NCBI GenBank assembly: GCA_019217005.1
Contig: JAHBNG010000067.1
Span: 1 to 64,000, forward strand
Direction of reading: 5' to 3'
Origin: Chloroflexi bacterium TSY
Lineage (GTDB): Bacteria > Chloroflexota > Anaerolineae > Caldilineales > Caldilineaceae
DNA length: 64,000 bases
Each line of letters begins with the position of its first letter. Positions within the stretch are counted from its first letter, which is position 1. The position numbers and the translations under genes were made by a program. The notes beneath the pieces were generated by a model. The model did not search any database. It had not been told where the DNA came from and saw only the letters and a list, made by a program, of their open reading frames with translations. Below, in pieces: positions 26,963-36,541 of this stretch.

Positions 26963-29143
26963 ATGTCAGAACGTTTCTACTATGTAGATGAGCAAAAGAT
27001 TGTGTTAACGCCTTCGGAGCAAGTTGTAGCGCTTCTAGTTAGTTCAGAAGCGAGTAAAACCGAAGTGCTAACGGCACTGGATCGGCAAAATGGACAACAG
27101 AGCTTTGTTACTAATGCCAGTGAGGTAATTGAGCAATTTAACCTGGTATTGCTACCTACTGCAACGGATGTGACGGAAAGCTCGATCTCTGCCTCAGTTG
27201 CGACTCTGATGTCGGAACCATTGGTGGAGAGGCAATTACCCGTGTTTCAGGTACCGGATGGAGGACAAGACGAAATCATGGTACTTGTGCCACACTTCCG
27301 CGTCCAGTTCAAAGCAGAAGTCTCAGAAGAAGATATCGAACAATTCAACACGGCGCACAATGCAGAAGTCGTGGCTAAAAACGATCTTGGACATAACAGT
27401 TATCTCTTGTGCGTCTCCGCGTCATCTGGATCCGATGCCCTTGATCTGGCGAATGCGTATCATGAAAGTGAATTGACCGCCTATGCCGAACCAGATTGGG
27501 TCTTTCAGATGTCAAAATTAGAAGTAACCGTCGATTCTATGAATCATGTTGAGCAAATGATGGATACCTTTGCTAGCAATGGATTGGATTTGGTCGGCAA
27601 TGATATCGCTCGTGAGGAACCTCAAATGGATCGTTTGGCTCCCCCGGTAAACGATCCCCACTATCCCGATCAATGGGCGCTGACCAAAATGAAAGTACCA
27701 TTTGCTTGGGGTATCAATCGCGGTCGCCCATCGATCAAGATCGCTATCCTCGATGAAGGCGTACAAACTTCGCATCCCGATCTGAGTGCCAAGATCGTAA
27801 CACCCTACGATGCCGTGGACAACAATAACAATCAAGAACCGAATTCGTGGGATGGTCACGGTACAGCCTGTGCGGGAATTGCCGCTGCGATCGCCAACAA
27901 TAGCCAGGGCGTGGCTGGTGTGGCTCGTGAGTGCAAAATCATGCCAATTCGAATTGCCTTCAGTAGCCGACCAGGTGCAAGATGGACAACAAATGCAAGC
28001 TGGATTGCACGTGGTATTCGTACCGCCGTGGCTCGTGGTGCAGATGTATTAAGTAATAGCTGGGGAGGCGGTCCCTATAGCACAGCAATTCGCAGTGCAT
28101 TTCAATATGCGCGTACTCACGGTCGTGGTGGGAAAGGATGCGTGGTCATGGCAGCAACCGGTAACTCCAACCGACGTAGTGTCATTTATCCTGCCAGGTA
28201 TCCCGAAGTTCTAGCTTGTGGTGCCTCCAATGAATGGGATGAACGGAAGAGTACAACAAGCCGCGATGGTGAATATTGGTGGGGTAGCAACTACGGCGCT
28301 GAATTAGATTTTCTGGCGCCTGGTGTCCATATCTACACCACGGATAATGCCGGAGCAGGCGGTTACAGTACGGGTGACTACTTTCATCGCTTCAATGGTA
28401 CATCTTCGGCTACGCCAAATGCATCAGGTGTAGGTGCCCTGGTACTTTCCGTTGACCCGAATTTAAGACAGTGGGAAGTACGCGATATCTTGCGGCTGAC
28501 GGCACGCGACCTTAATGGGCGAGGTTGGGATGAAGAGCATGGTTGGGGACGACTTGATGCGCTCAAGGCTCTGCAAGCTGCGGCTCGAGTGTGGTATCAA
28601 GTTCGTTTGCGTTTAGAATTCTTAGGAAGTGGTCAAGAATGCTATATGCGTTTCCAACTATTCCGACTTTACAATAGTGGGCTCAATCGGGTGCGGGTGA
28701 ACGGCTTCAATATTGTATCGTATGATCCTGCAGGCAATGAGATTGATCGATTTGCGCGTGATCCTAATCCAGGTGGCATTATGTTGCCAGGTATTGCACC
28801 AGGAGGCGGATCGGGGCATGATATACGCGTCCAAGGTGTTTTGCTAAAAGCACATGGCAATCGCAGTCGATGGAGCTATCGTTGGCGTGCCAATTGGGGC
28901 TACACGTATTGGCGTCCCAGTCGTCCCATGACTACACCAGCTGAAATTGTTGAGTCCGATTTGACGAGTGTGGAAGCAGAACACGAGGAGGAATTTGAAA
29001 TTACGGTTAACGGTCCGAGTGAGGCTGAACAGAATCCAAATATTAGTGTAGCTACTCCGTTTGCGGAGATTCCACATAATGGTCACACAAATGTGATTGA
29101 GACCAATGGTCGGCCCATGACGTTGACCTTTAATATCAAGTAA
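26963..29143 (+). CDS. Subtilisin-family (S8, fervidolysin-like) peptidase without signal peptide
   Basis: 726 aa. No signal peptide: it opens MSERFYYVDEQKIVLTPSEQ. Residues about 100-185 resemble the fervidolysin-type propeptide (FRVQFKAEVSEEDIEQFNTAHNAEVV ... YAEPDWVF). The catalytic domain has Asp264 (IAILDEGVQTSHPDL), His299 (DGHGTACAGIAAA), the Asn in AATGNSN and Ser481 (FNGTSSATPNASGVGAL). About 190 residues follow, including a beta-rich domain and an acidic tail. GGAG precedes the ATG at good spacing. A strong terminator follows. It may act in the cytoplasm, like some subtilases in bacterial conflict systems, or leave by an unknown route. Confidence 0.92.
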   Translation: MSERFYYVDEQKIVLTPSEQVVALLVSSEASKTEVLTALDRQNGQQSFVTNASEVIEQFNLVLLPTATDVTESSISASVATLMSEPLVERQLPVFQVPDGGQDEIMVLVPHFRVQFKAEVSEEDIEQFNTAHNAEVVAKNDLGHNSYLLCVSASSGSDALDLANAYHESELTAYAEPDWVFQMSKLEVTVDSMNHVEQMMDTFASNGLDLVGNDIAREEPQMDRLAPPVNDPHYPDQWALTKMKVPFAWGINRGRPSIKIAILDEGVQTSHPDLSAKIVTPYDAVDNNNNQEPNSWDGHGTACAGIAAAIANNSQGVAGVARECKIMPIRIAFSSRPGARWTTNASWIARGIRTAVARGADVLSNSWGGGPYSTAIRSAFQYARTHGRGGKGCVVMAATGNSNRRSVIYPARYPEVLACGASNEWDERKSTTSRDGEYWWGSNYGAELDFLAPGVHIYTTDNAGAGGYSTGDYFHRFNGTSSATPNASGVGALVLSVDPNLRQWEVRDILRLTARDLNGRGWDEEHGWGRLDALKALQAAARVWYQVRLRLEFLGSGQECYMRFQLFRLYNSGLNRVRVNGFNIVSYDPAGNEIDRFARDPNPGGIMLPGIAPGGGSGHDIRVQGVLLKAHGNRSRWSYRWRANWGYTYWRPSRPMTTPAEIVESDLTSVEAEHEEEFEITVNGPSEAEQNPNISVATPFAEIPHNGHTNVIETNGRPMTLTFNIK

Positions 29144-29260
29144 ATTGTAACTAATAGGTGCATACCCTCTTTTGAATACATGCAGGCAAAAACGTTCGCA
29201 TAGGAAGATACGTTCTACAAAATGAGATGCGCCCATGCTCAATTCGCATAAGGTCGACGT

Positions 29261-29293
29261 GAGACCCTAGCATATTGCCAGGGTCTCTTTTTT
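29261..29293 (+). terminator. Rho-independent terminator after second subtilase
   Basis: Perfect stem GAGACCCT (29261-29268) and AGGGTCTC (29280-29287) followed by six T. It lies about 120 bp after the stop and marks the end of the plus-strand block that starts at 17444. Confidence 0.9.
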
Positions 29294-29345
29294 ATCTTTC
29301 TTATGACATTTCATCGTCAGAGAATTGTCTCATGATGAACAGTAA

Positions 29346-30394
29346 TTATGTTTTCGTTTGAAACGTAAACCGACGGACCATTTCAATCTCCGCTGGGTCA
29401 TATGGCATACCGTCCTCATGAAAAACATCATGCTGCCATACGTCTGGCAGCGGATCACCAGCCTTCGACGTCCAATTCAAATAGGTCTGGGTGCGACCGG
29501 CCACCAGACCCCAGTGATACCAACCAACTTGCTCTCGTGCGAAGATGGGCAGGATTTCTTGCAGGTATTTCCCTTGGGGCGGTGCAGCCATTCGGTGTTG
29601 ATCACAGGTCGACCAAAGGTTTGACAGCGCTTGATGGCCTCTTCGATCCCCTCTCGGTTATAGTAGTGAAACGAGACGACATCGGACAGACCCAGCATGC
29701 GCTGAGACAGTTGACCATGATAGGTTGGGGCATCCTGCCAGGCTGAGATGGTGAGCGGTCGCTCTGGATTAGCGGCGCGTGCCCAGGCAAAGCTCGCTTC
29801 AATCAGAGGCAGGCTTTTCTCACCCATTTTGGAATTGCCGGGTTCGTTGTAGAGATCCCATATGAGGACGCGTGGATCGTGGCCGAACCTGCCGACAATG
29901 TCTTTAACGTATTGTTCAAGCGAGGGCCAAACAGACTTGTCGGTCACGCGTTGCAAGCCAGGGCTGGGCGTCCAGCCGCTATTATGGACACCAGGAACGG
30001 GGTCATCTTGCGGCCCCAAGTATGGCTCCTTGCCTGCGAATGCGCAATCGTCAAACAAGGTGAACATGGCCCGAATATTGTGCTGGCTAGCGATGGTGAG
30101 CAACTGATCCATGCGCTGCTTCAGACCATCTGGATCATCTTGCCAAACCAAATATTGGACAAAGATACGCACACCGTTATAGCCAGCATCCGCAGCCCAC
30201 CCCAACTCCTGGTTGATTGTCTCTGGGTCAAAGGTACTGGCTTGCCATAATTTAGTGGTGTTGATGGCTGTTCTCGGCAAGTAATTGCAGCCGCGAATCA
30301 GGTCAATGTTCGCATACCACGACTGTGCTTTGTTTGGTGTCCACTGTTCGCCCACGATATTTTCTCTTTGGATGATACTTTCCGACTGGATCAC
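29346..30394 (-). pseudogene. GH5-type glycoside hydrolase with one frameshift near the C-terminus
   Basis: The N-terminal frame (to 29575) is a TIM-barrel glycosidase: AGYNGVRIFVQYLVW, then WDLYNEPG with the acid/base Glu, and PVINTEWL with the nucleophile Glu, both typical of GH5/clan A. The frame then slips after RPKGN; inserting one A in the AAA run near 29570 would join it to the frame 29346-29591, LQEILPIFAREQVGWYHWGLVAGRTQTYLNW, the expected last barrel strand with its Trp. No signal peptide, so it would act on imported oligosaccharides. Full length would be about 345 aa. Homopolymer error is as likely as real inactivation. Confidence 0.82.
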
Positions 30395-30417
30395 CTTACT
30401 GTTCTTTCACCATTTTG

Positions 30418-31239
30418 TCATTGTGGTAGAAAAGCTCGCCACAACAGGCGCTGATGCCGTAGGACAATCCCCTGTGACGTGCTATATTGGTTGAAAATTT
30501 TTGTAAGCTGTGGCTTGATGTTTTGATACTCAAGCGCATCAGAAGTCTGAGATCCACCTAGACGAACATACAATTCGTCTGGGGTGCGCAGAAACTCTGG
30601 TACATCAATCCACCATAAGCTGTAATCAGAGATGCCAGCTGTCTGCAATGGATCAATGACCCATCCCATCACTTCGTCACACGACCACACTGTAAACGCG
30701 TTCCGGTATGGTTCAGGTAGCTGGTCATGCCAAGTCGGTGCAGGTGCATTTCCCGCGGGATGTAACCCCACAATGACTGCCCCACCGCGAGCCACGCGCA
30801 AGGCCTCATCTAGGTAACGCTTCAGGAGCGGGCCGCGGCGGTTGACGAATAGATCAATGCTATCGTCCCCCAGGGGAATACCCGCGAAGATTCGATCTTC
30901 ATCCTCAATCCCAGCTAAATTTACTTCGTAGAATTGGGCGTTTGTTACATTCTGTTCTGCTGCTAGTTCCTTGGCCAGCTCTAGATAGCCAGATTCGCGC
31001 TCAATGCCAACAACGGTGCGACACCGAGCTGCCAGGCTAAGCGTGAGCTCACCGTGTCCGCAGCCGAGATCAAGCACATCGTATTCAGGGCGGAGATGTT
31101 GGTCGACCAGTTCAATGAACGCATCTTCGCCATTGCCAGCTGCAACAGAAGATTGCCAACGATGAGCAAATCCTCGTTCGGCGATCCTTGGATCTCGCAG
31201 CCAGCTATCCATGTCGTGTGCTCGTTCATATTTCGTCAT
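30418..31239 (-). CDS. Class I SAM-dependent methyltransferase
   Basis: About 273 aa from the ATG at 31239 (MTKYERAHDMDSW), preceded by GGAGGTG. Motif I is VLDLGCGHGELTLSLA with the acidic post-I residue in VVGIERE; post-motifs include FYEVNLAG and GGAVIVGLHPAG. The substrate is unknown. The 5' end overlaps nothing once this start is used; the longer frame from 31299 would overlap the OppD-type gene. Confidence 0.85.
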   Translation of the reverse strand: MTKYERAHDMDSWLRDPRIAERGFAHRWQSSVAAGNGEDAFIELVDQHLRPEYDVLDLGCGHGELTLSLAARCRTVVGIERESGYLELAKELAAEQNVTNAQFYEVNLAGIEDEDRIFAGIPLGDDSIDLFVNRRGPLLKRYLDEALRVARGGAVIVGLHPAGNAPAPTWHDQLPEPYRNAFTVWSCDEVMGWVIDPLQTAGISDYSLWWIDVPEFLRTPDELYVRLGGSQTSDALEYQNIKPQLTKIFNQYSTSQGIVLRHQRLLWRAFLPQ

Positions 31240-31274
31240 TCGCACCTCCTTCTCTTCAATAACCTTGTCAACGC

Positions 31275-32261
31275 CTAACCCTCTCGAATATCCACCCAAC
31301 AGGCAACGCGATGCTGTGCATCCACCACCGCTTCAGGACGAGCCAATGTCGGATTCTCGTTACGGCACTGCTCAATGGCATATTGACAGCGTGTATGAAA
31401 TGGGCAAAAAGTAGGACGAGCGGCCAGGTCAGGTGGAGAACCGCTAATCGTCGTCAAACGCTCTTCTTCGTCATCATCCATACTTGGCAATGCGCCCAAC
31501 AGCCCAACTGTGTAAGGATGACGCGGATCCTCAAACAAGTCATCCACGCTGGCCTCTTCCACCACATAGCCCGCGTACATGACCATCACCCGATCAGCAA
31601 TGCCCGCCACAACGCTCAGATCATGCGTAATCCAAATGACGGCAATCCCCAACCGCTCGCGCAACTCCTTGACTAGCTCGACAATCTGGGCCTGAATGGT
31701 CACATCCAACGCGGTGGTCGGCTCGTCGGCAATGAGAATGGACGGTTCGCATGTAAGAGACATGGCAATCATCACCCGCTGACGCATACCACCCGACAGC
31801 TGATGTGGATACTCTTTGAGCCGTGCTTCTCCATCGGGAATGCCCACTAACTCTAACAACTCGGCACAACGCGCGAGGGCCTCTTTCTTTCTGATACCGC
31901 GATGGTAGATCAACGGCTCTGCCATCTGGGTACCGATGTTGATATATGGGTTCAGCGACGTCATTGGATCTTGGAAGATCATGCCGATTTGGCCACCACG
32001 CACGTCCCGTAACTGCCGTTCATTCATGGCGAGGAGGTTCTGCTCGTTGAGCAGGGCTTCTCCATCTTCAATCGAGGCTGCCGGTGGCAAAAGGCGCACG
32101 AGGCTGAGCATGGTCACGCTCTTGCCGCAGCCACTTTCGCCAACGACGCCTAGCGTTTCGCCTTTATTCAAGTGGAACGAGACGCCGTTGACGGCGTGGA
32201 GGTAGCCGTTGCGGACTTTGAAGCGGGTTTGGAGATTTTTGACGGCCAGTAGCTGGGACAT
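31275..32261 (-). CDS. Oligopeptide/dipeptide ABC transporter ATP-binding protein (OppD type)
   Basis: 328 aa. Walker A GESGCGKSVTML, Q-loop in GMIFQDPMTSLNP, signature LSGGMRQRVMIAMSL, Walker B ILIADEPTTALDVT and switch His ITHDLSV are intact. The Opp-type C-terminus has CPFHTRCQYAIEQC. The natural partner is an OppF-type ATPase; one is found at 12579-13586 in a different operon. The gene abuts the DUF4058 gene (start 1 bp after that stop), and no permease genes are adjacent. Confidence 0.92.
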   Translation of the reverse strand: MSQLLAVKNLQTRFKVRNGYLHAVNGVSFHLNKGETLGVVGESGCGKSVTMLSLVRLLPPAASIEDGEALLNEQNLLAMNERQLRDVRGGQIGMIFQDPMTSLNPYINIGTQMAEPLIYHRGIRKKEALARCAELLELVGIPDGEARLKEYPHQLSGGMRQRVMIAMSLTCEPSILIADEPTTALDVTIQAQIVELVKELRERLGIAVIWITHDLSVVAGIADRVMVMYAGYVVEEASVDDLFEDPRHPYTVGLLGALPSMDDDEEERLTTISGSPPDLAARPTFCPFHTRCQYAIEQCRNENPTLARPEAVVDAQHRVACWVDIREG

Positions 32262-33047
32262 CTAAACATTACCCAATATCTTGTTCATTTGGACAGTAGC
32301 TTTTTCGTCCAAAGGTGGACGCGGGGGCGGATCACCGTAATCAATTGAGAGATCATACGCTGCTTCGTCATAAATGGTAGACAATACAGCCGATAAGTCA
32401 AGCGGGATATCCCGATCCGGAGACCAAAGAGGAACTGGCACCACAGGGAGCTTCTCATCCAACTGGATTGGCCAGGCTTTCATCACCTGAGCACCGACAC
32501 GCGTGAGTGTTACAAGGTATGGGGCATCCGGCAGATCGGAAGAAGTGATCGGACGTTGGCCCCGGCGCAGTAGATCGATGACCAGGATATGAACATCGCC
32601 ATCTCTTAGTTGCGTATATTTTTCTTGGAATTTTTTCAAGCCGGGTTGACGCTTGTTGATGGGAGAGAGAATTTCGATACCGGTTACCAAGCGGTGTTCT
32701 GCTACATCATATATCTCCACAGAAACGACACGCACTTTGAAGACTGGTGCTGGAACATCAATGGCTTCGGTCACTGATGGCGAAGCAACAGCGACAGGCA
32801 TCGGTCCGGCCAACTCAGGTTCTGATTGGCGAGAGCGCTGCTTCAATACCTCAATATCGGGATAGATGATACCGATCTCAGGTGCAGGGTCATAGTCTAC
32901 ATAGTTTGTGATGGCTAAGCGAGCAACGTAGCGTTGATGGAGATGTGGCGTCAACCGTCTTCTGATTTCATAAGCTAGTGCTTGGTGGACATCAGTCCAC
33001 AGATAGCCTTCCAAATATGGATCCATGCCTGGAAAGGGAGATGGCAT
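32262..33047 (-). CDS. DUF4058 family protein
   Basis: 261 aa. The family opening MPSPFPGMDPYLEGYLWTDVHQAL is unmistakable, followed by YPDIEVLKQ, VEIYDVAEHRLVTGIEILSPINKRQPG and HILVIDLLRRGQRP. Function is unknown; the central IEILSP-x-NK pattern loosely recalls restriction-nuclease-like folds, but this is speculation. DUF4058 genes are common and often multicopy in Chloroflexota and Cyanobacteria. It is translated just ahead of the OppD-type gene. Confidence 0.92.
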   Translation of the reverse strand: MPSPFPGMDPYLEGYLWTDVHQALAYEIRRRLTPHLHQRYVARLAITNYVDYDPAPEIGIIYPDIEVLKQRSRQSEPELAGPMPVAVASPSVTEAIDVPAPVFKVRVVSVEIYDVAEHRLVTGIEILSPINKRQPGLKKFQEKYTQLRDGDVHILVIDLLRRGQRPITSSDLPDAPYLVTLTRVGAQVMKAWPIQLDEKLPVVPVPLWSPDRDIPLDLSAVLSTIYDEAAYDLSIDYGDPPPRPPLDEKATVQMNKILGNV

Positions 33048-33605
33048 AATTCACCTCCGCGTGAACGGATTCTAACACTGTCTCAAGTGCAGTCAAGATT
33101 ATTCTAGCACGGATGGGCTGCGGCGACAATGCGAGATGCAGAAATCCCGCAATGACTGAATATAGAGCGGAGGACGTCTTTCCTCCACCATCACACGAAG
33201 TTTATCTGATGTCTTTCGAAGGACCAAAAAATTAAGAGAAAGAAAATGAGAAAGATGGAAATCATCTCCACTATAAAATCTTTGGGCGATTTGAACCATG
33301 CGTTCGTTTGTTACGAGCAATGATGTACGATATAATTTCGTATGTTCCCATCCGTGTGTATGAAGAAGGCATTTGATGCCTTGAAATACTCTATGTGGAC
33401 AAAGAACTGCCCACCAACAGTCTACTCCCTTATTTCATGCTGTAAATAACGAATTCGTGAACTTCCATCGATTCCGTTTGGAATCGTGGACAACCAAAGG
33501 CAACTTAGAACCCATCCGAAAGGTGGTTGTGAGTCCGACTAGCTTCTCGAGCAAGAATTGATCGTCACAGAACTTTTCGGATAAACACTCAGGAGGAAAC
33601 TGAGC
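33048..33605. other. Intergenic region with R1 repeat
   Basis: No gene in about 560 bp between divergent operons. It holds a small hairpin CGATTCC/GGAATCG (33468-33485) and a copy of the R1 palindromic repeat (about 33505-33590) just before the ribosome site of the peptide-binding protein gene. Confidence 0.6.
33505..33590 (+). repeat. R1 palindromic repeat, copy 1
   Basis: Stem ATCCGAAAGGT (33514-33524) and ACTTTTCGGAT (33572-33582). The loop shares GGTTGTGAGTC and GTCACAGA with the copy in reverse orientation at about 54785-54875, whose stem is a perfect ATCCGAAAAGT/ACTTTTCGGAT. Confidence 0.75.
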
Positions 33606-34775
33606 ATGCAACACAAGCATTCTCGCCTACGCGTATCCTTGATCGCACTATTTCTCTGTCTAGTGCTGGTCGTAACTGCCTGTGCCGCACCAGCCCCGCA
33701 GGCGGCAGCACCCGCCGACGCACCAGCTGAGGTTGGGGAAACCGAACAGGTCTTCCGCGGGACCATCCCTTTCTTCATGCAAGACTGGTCACCACTGCGT
33801 GGTGGTGGCTGGAACATGCACTATCTGGCCTTTTGGAACGCCGGACCCATGTATTTCGATGAGAACGGTGAACTCCAGCCCTATGTCTTCAACGAGTGGA
33901 CGCCCAACGACGACCAGACGGTGTGGACGTTCAAAATCGACCCGAACGCTGTCTTTTCGGACGGCAGCCCCATTACCGCACAGGATGTGGTTGCGACCTG
34001 GAACCTCATCGCAAATCCCGCCACGACTCATCAGCGGGGAAATCTCTTCCTCAACGGCATTGTGGGATTTGAGGATGTGTTCAACGGCGCAGCCATGGAG
34101 ATGCCCGGTGTTGTGGCCCTGGACGAGAGCACCGTCGAGGTAACCCTGGAAGGCCCCGATCCGCTTTTCCACATGAAGCTCGCAACCAACTTGATCGGCC
34201 CGGTCAAAGCCTCCCAAGCGATTGGCGAAGATGGGTTCGAGGTGGCCGAATGGTGGCACCCCAAGAACAACCCTGCGTTCACTGGACCCTTCATACCGGA
34301 TACCATGGACCTGGATAAGGGGATTGTGACGTTCGTGAAGAACCCTAATTTCTGGGTCGCGGAGCCCCAGTTGGACAGAGTTTCGATCACATCGATTGAA
34401 GACCGTACGATCGTCACCACCATGATGGCCAATAACGAACTCGACCAGGGTTGGCCCCCCAACGATGCCACTTCGCAGGAGCTTTTGGGCGCCGAGTTTT
34501 TCGCCGATTGTCAGCAAGCGCCTAGCGCTGGTGGCTTCTGGTTGAATCCCAACATCGAGCCGACCAATGACATCAACTTCCGCAAGGCTCTCCTGATGGC
34601 GGTGGACAGGGAGGTACTCTTCGAATTGGGAAACCCGAACAAAATGGGATGGGTGCCGGATGCCCATTTGCTACGCTCCTTGCCGGGTATTGCCAGCCGA
34701 CAATCCACTGTGGACGGCTCCGAACATTATTATCACACCACACAGTTCGCCTTCTTCCAAGCAGACGCGGCATAA
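33606..34775 (+). pseudogene. Peptide ABC transporter substrate-binding lipoprotein, 3' end replaced
   Basis: The first about 355 residues are a family-5 (DppA/OppA) binding protein: signal and lipobox VTAC, then FRGTIPFFMQDWSPL, YVFNEWTPNDDQTVWTFKI, FSDGSPITAQDVVATWNLI and NINFRKALLMAVDRE-type motif (DINFRKALLMAVDREVLF). Such proteins normally run about 150-200 residues further. From about 34680 another frame reads LPADNPLWTAPNIIITPHSS, the end of a D-2-hydroxyacid dehydrogenase, so the tail of this frame (after about NPNKMGWVPDA) is out-of-frame sequence. A deletion joining two genes, or an assembly chimera. Confidence 0.8.
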
Positions 34776-34863
34776 CGTCGCCAGCATGATGAAGAAGAAT
34801 CTAACGCTCTATTTAGAAGGCAAAACGTTGAATAATTTGGTTGACAAGAAGTTGGGATATTAA
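34680..34863 (+). pseudogene. D-isomer-specific 2-hydroxyacid dehydrogenase, C-terminal fragment
   Basis: LPADNPLWTAPNIIITPHSS followed by LTLYLEGKTLNNLVDKKLGY is the closing part of NAD-dependent D-2-hydroxyacid dehydrogenases; the His of ITPH is the catalytic His of that family. Everything upstream (about 260 residues) is missing and replaced by the binding-protein gene. The stop is 4 bp before the M20 peptidase start, so the fragment belonged to the same operon as the following genes. Confidence 0.8.
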
Positions 34864-34867
34864 CGCG

Positions 34868-36007
34868 ATGATCTCTGGTCAACAAGCAGCAGAATGGCTG
34901 AGTCGTCTTGTTCAGATTCCTAGTGTCAACCCCAAGGCGGCTGGTTCTCGTGATGGCGTTCCTGGTGAAGCCCGCATTGCCGAACAGATTGCCACATGGT
35001 TTCATGAATTGGGCGGCGAAGTCCATCTTGATGAAGTGCACCCAAATCGTCCAAATGTTTATGGCATTTGGCAGGGCAGCACGGATCGTTGGCTTGCGGT
35101 CGACGTTCACACAGATACAGTCAGCGCCGAGCAAATGACAGATGGCCCGTTCAGTGGCGCGATTCGGGATGGGCGCGTCTATGGTCGCGGGGCGGTCGAT
35201 ACCAAAGCGTCGCTGGGCGTGATTCTAGCACTGCTTGAAGAGATGCAGAAACGCAAGTTGAAGCCAAATGCCAATCTGCTGATCGGCGCCACGGTTGATG
35301 AGGAGATTGGGACGACAGGCGCGCCGGCCTTTGCCCACTGGATTCGCACACAAGATCATCCGATTCATCAGCTTCTTGTCGCAGAGCCGACCTTGTGTAC
35401 GCCCATCTATGGACACAAAGGGGTCGTTCGCATGAAGTTTGATATTGCGGGTAAATCAGCGCATTCTTCTCAGCCACATCTGGGTGAAAATGCCATTGTC
35501 GCCGCGATGCATCTGGTATTGGCTTTGCAAGAAGAGAACGAACGGCTCCAAAAAGAGACAACTGAAACGCCTGTGGGACGGCCACTCTTAACCGTCTCGC
35601 TGATCGAAGGAGGTACAGGCATCAACGTTGTACCAGAGCATTGTCAGGTGTCTATCGATCGCCGGGTTGTGACCGATGAAACTGTTGCCGAAGTGATTGA
35701 GCATCTGGAATGGATTGCCGAGATGGTGTGCCCGCTTCCCGTAACAACGACTATTCAAAAGGATTTGAGTGCCTTTTTGCAGCCACCAGAAACGTCGTTT
35801 GTGCGTCAATTGTCGGAATGGTCAGGACAAAAGCCAGCCGTGGCCCCTTATGGAACAAATGCCTGGGCCTATCCAAACGTTGCGGAGGAGTGTGTTGTCT
35901 TTGGTCCTGGATCGATTGACCAAGCGCACACGGATGATGAATGGATCTCCATCGAAGAGTTGGAGAAAGCCGCAGAGATCTATACCCGCTGGTGGAAGGT
36001 ATCCTAA
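34868..36007 (+). CDS. M20-family metallopeptidase/deacylase (ArgE/DapE/ACY1-like)
   Basis: 379 aa from ATG at 34868. Metal ligands are visible: His in AVDVHTDTV, bridging Asp in GRGAVDTKAS, catalytic Glu pair in VDEEIGTTG, Asp/Glu in LVAEPT and the late His in SIDQAHTDDEW. The dimerisation domain spans about residues 180-290 (GKSAHSSQPHLGENAI). It would hydrolyse an N-acyl amino acid or small peptide in the cytoplasm. It sits between a peptide-binding protein remnant and the DinB and FAH genes in one operon. Confidence 0.92.
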   Translation: MISGQQAAEWLSRLVQIPSVNPKAAGSRDGVPGEARIAEQIATWFHELGGEVHLDEVHPNRPNVYGIWQGSTDRWLAVDVHTDTVSAEQMTDGPFSGAIRDGRVYGRGAVDTKASLGVILALLEEMQKRKLKPNANLLIGATVDEEIGTTGAPAFAHWIRTQDHPIHQLLVAEPTLCTPIYGHKGVVRMKFDIAGKSAHSSQPHLGENAIVAAMHLVLALQEENERLQKETTETPVGRPLLTVSLIEGGTGINVVPEHCQVSIDRRVVTDETVAEVIEHLEWIAEMVCPLPVTTTIQKDLSAFLQPPETSFVRQLSEWSGQKPAVAPYGTNAWAYPNVAEECVVFGPGSIDQAHTDDEWISIEELEKAAEIYTRWWKVS

Positions 36008-36014
36008 AAGCATC

Positions 36015-36539
36015 ATGTCATTTATCACAAATCGTCAACAGATAATCGAACGCTTTCGACACAATGCAGGTGCAATCCGTGCCTTGGCGATAGGAATTAC
36101 GGATGCTCAAGCTCGCTGGAAGCCCGATGGCGAGTCCTGGTCGATTCTGGAAGTGATCAATCATCTCTATGATGAAGAGCGTCGCGACTTTCGGCTGCGG
36201 TTGGATTTGACGCTTCATCGACCAGAGCAGGAGTGGCCCCCAATCGATCCGGGTGCTTGGGTGCTTGATGAGCATTACAATGAGCGTGATCTAGCGGTAT
36301 CATTGGCCAACTTTTTGACTGAAAGAGAGAAATCGCTCGATTGGATCAGCCAACTTGACGATCCGGATTGGGACAGCACACGTAAGCATCCAGCGGGATT
36401 CACGATGAAAGCTGGCGATCTGCTCGCTTCGTGGTTGGCCCATGATGCACTCCATTTGCGCCAACTCGCTGAACTGCATCATCAATATGTCGCCTTCAGT
36501 TTGAATCCATACAACACCGCCTATGCAGGAGATTTTTAG
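36015..36539 (+). CDS. DinB-family protein
   Basis: 174 aa. A four-helix DinB_2 bundle with three His positioned to bind a metal: His in SWSILEVINHLYDEE, and two in WLAHDALHLRQLAEL. Members include thiol-dependent S-transferases (bacillithiol or mycothiol linked) and many of unknown role. It starts 7 bp after the M20 gene stop and ends 2 bp before the next ATG, so it is a full member of the operon. Confidence 0.85.
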   Translation: MSFITNRQQIIERFRHNAGAIRALAIGITDAQARWKPDGESWSILEVINHLYDEERRDFRLRLDLTLHRPEQEWPPIDPGAWVLDEHYNERDLAVSLANFLTEREKSLDWISQLDDPDWDSTRKHPAGFTMKAGDLLASWLAHDALHLRQLAELHHQYVAFSLNPYNTAYAGDF

Positions 36540-36541
36540 CC

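Noticed and set aside
33789..34667. 292-aa minus-strand open frame opposite the peptide-binding protein
   Set aside because: The plus strand carries a signal peptide, lipobox and family-5 binding-protein motifs in order; the opposite frame shows none.
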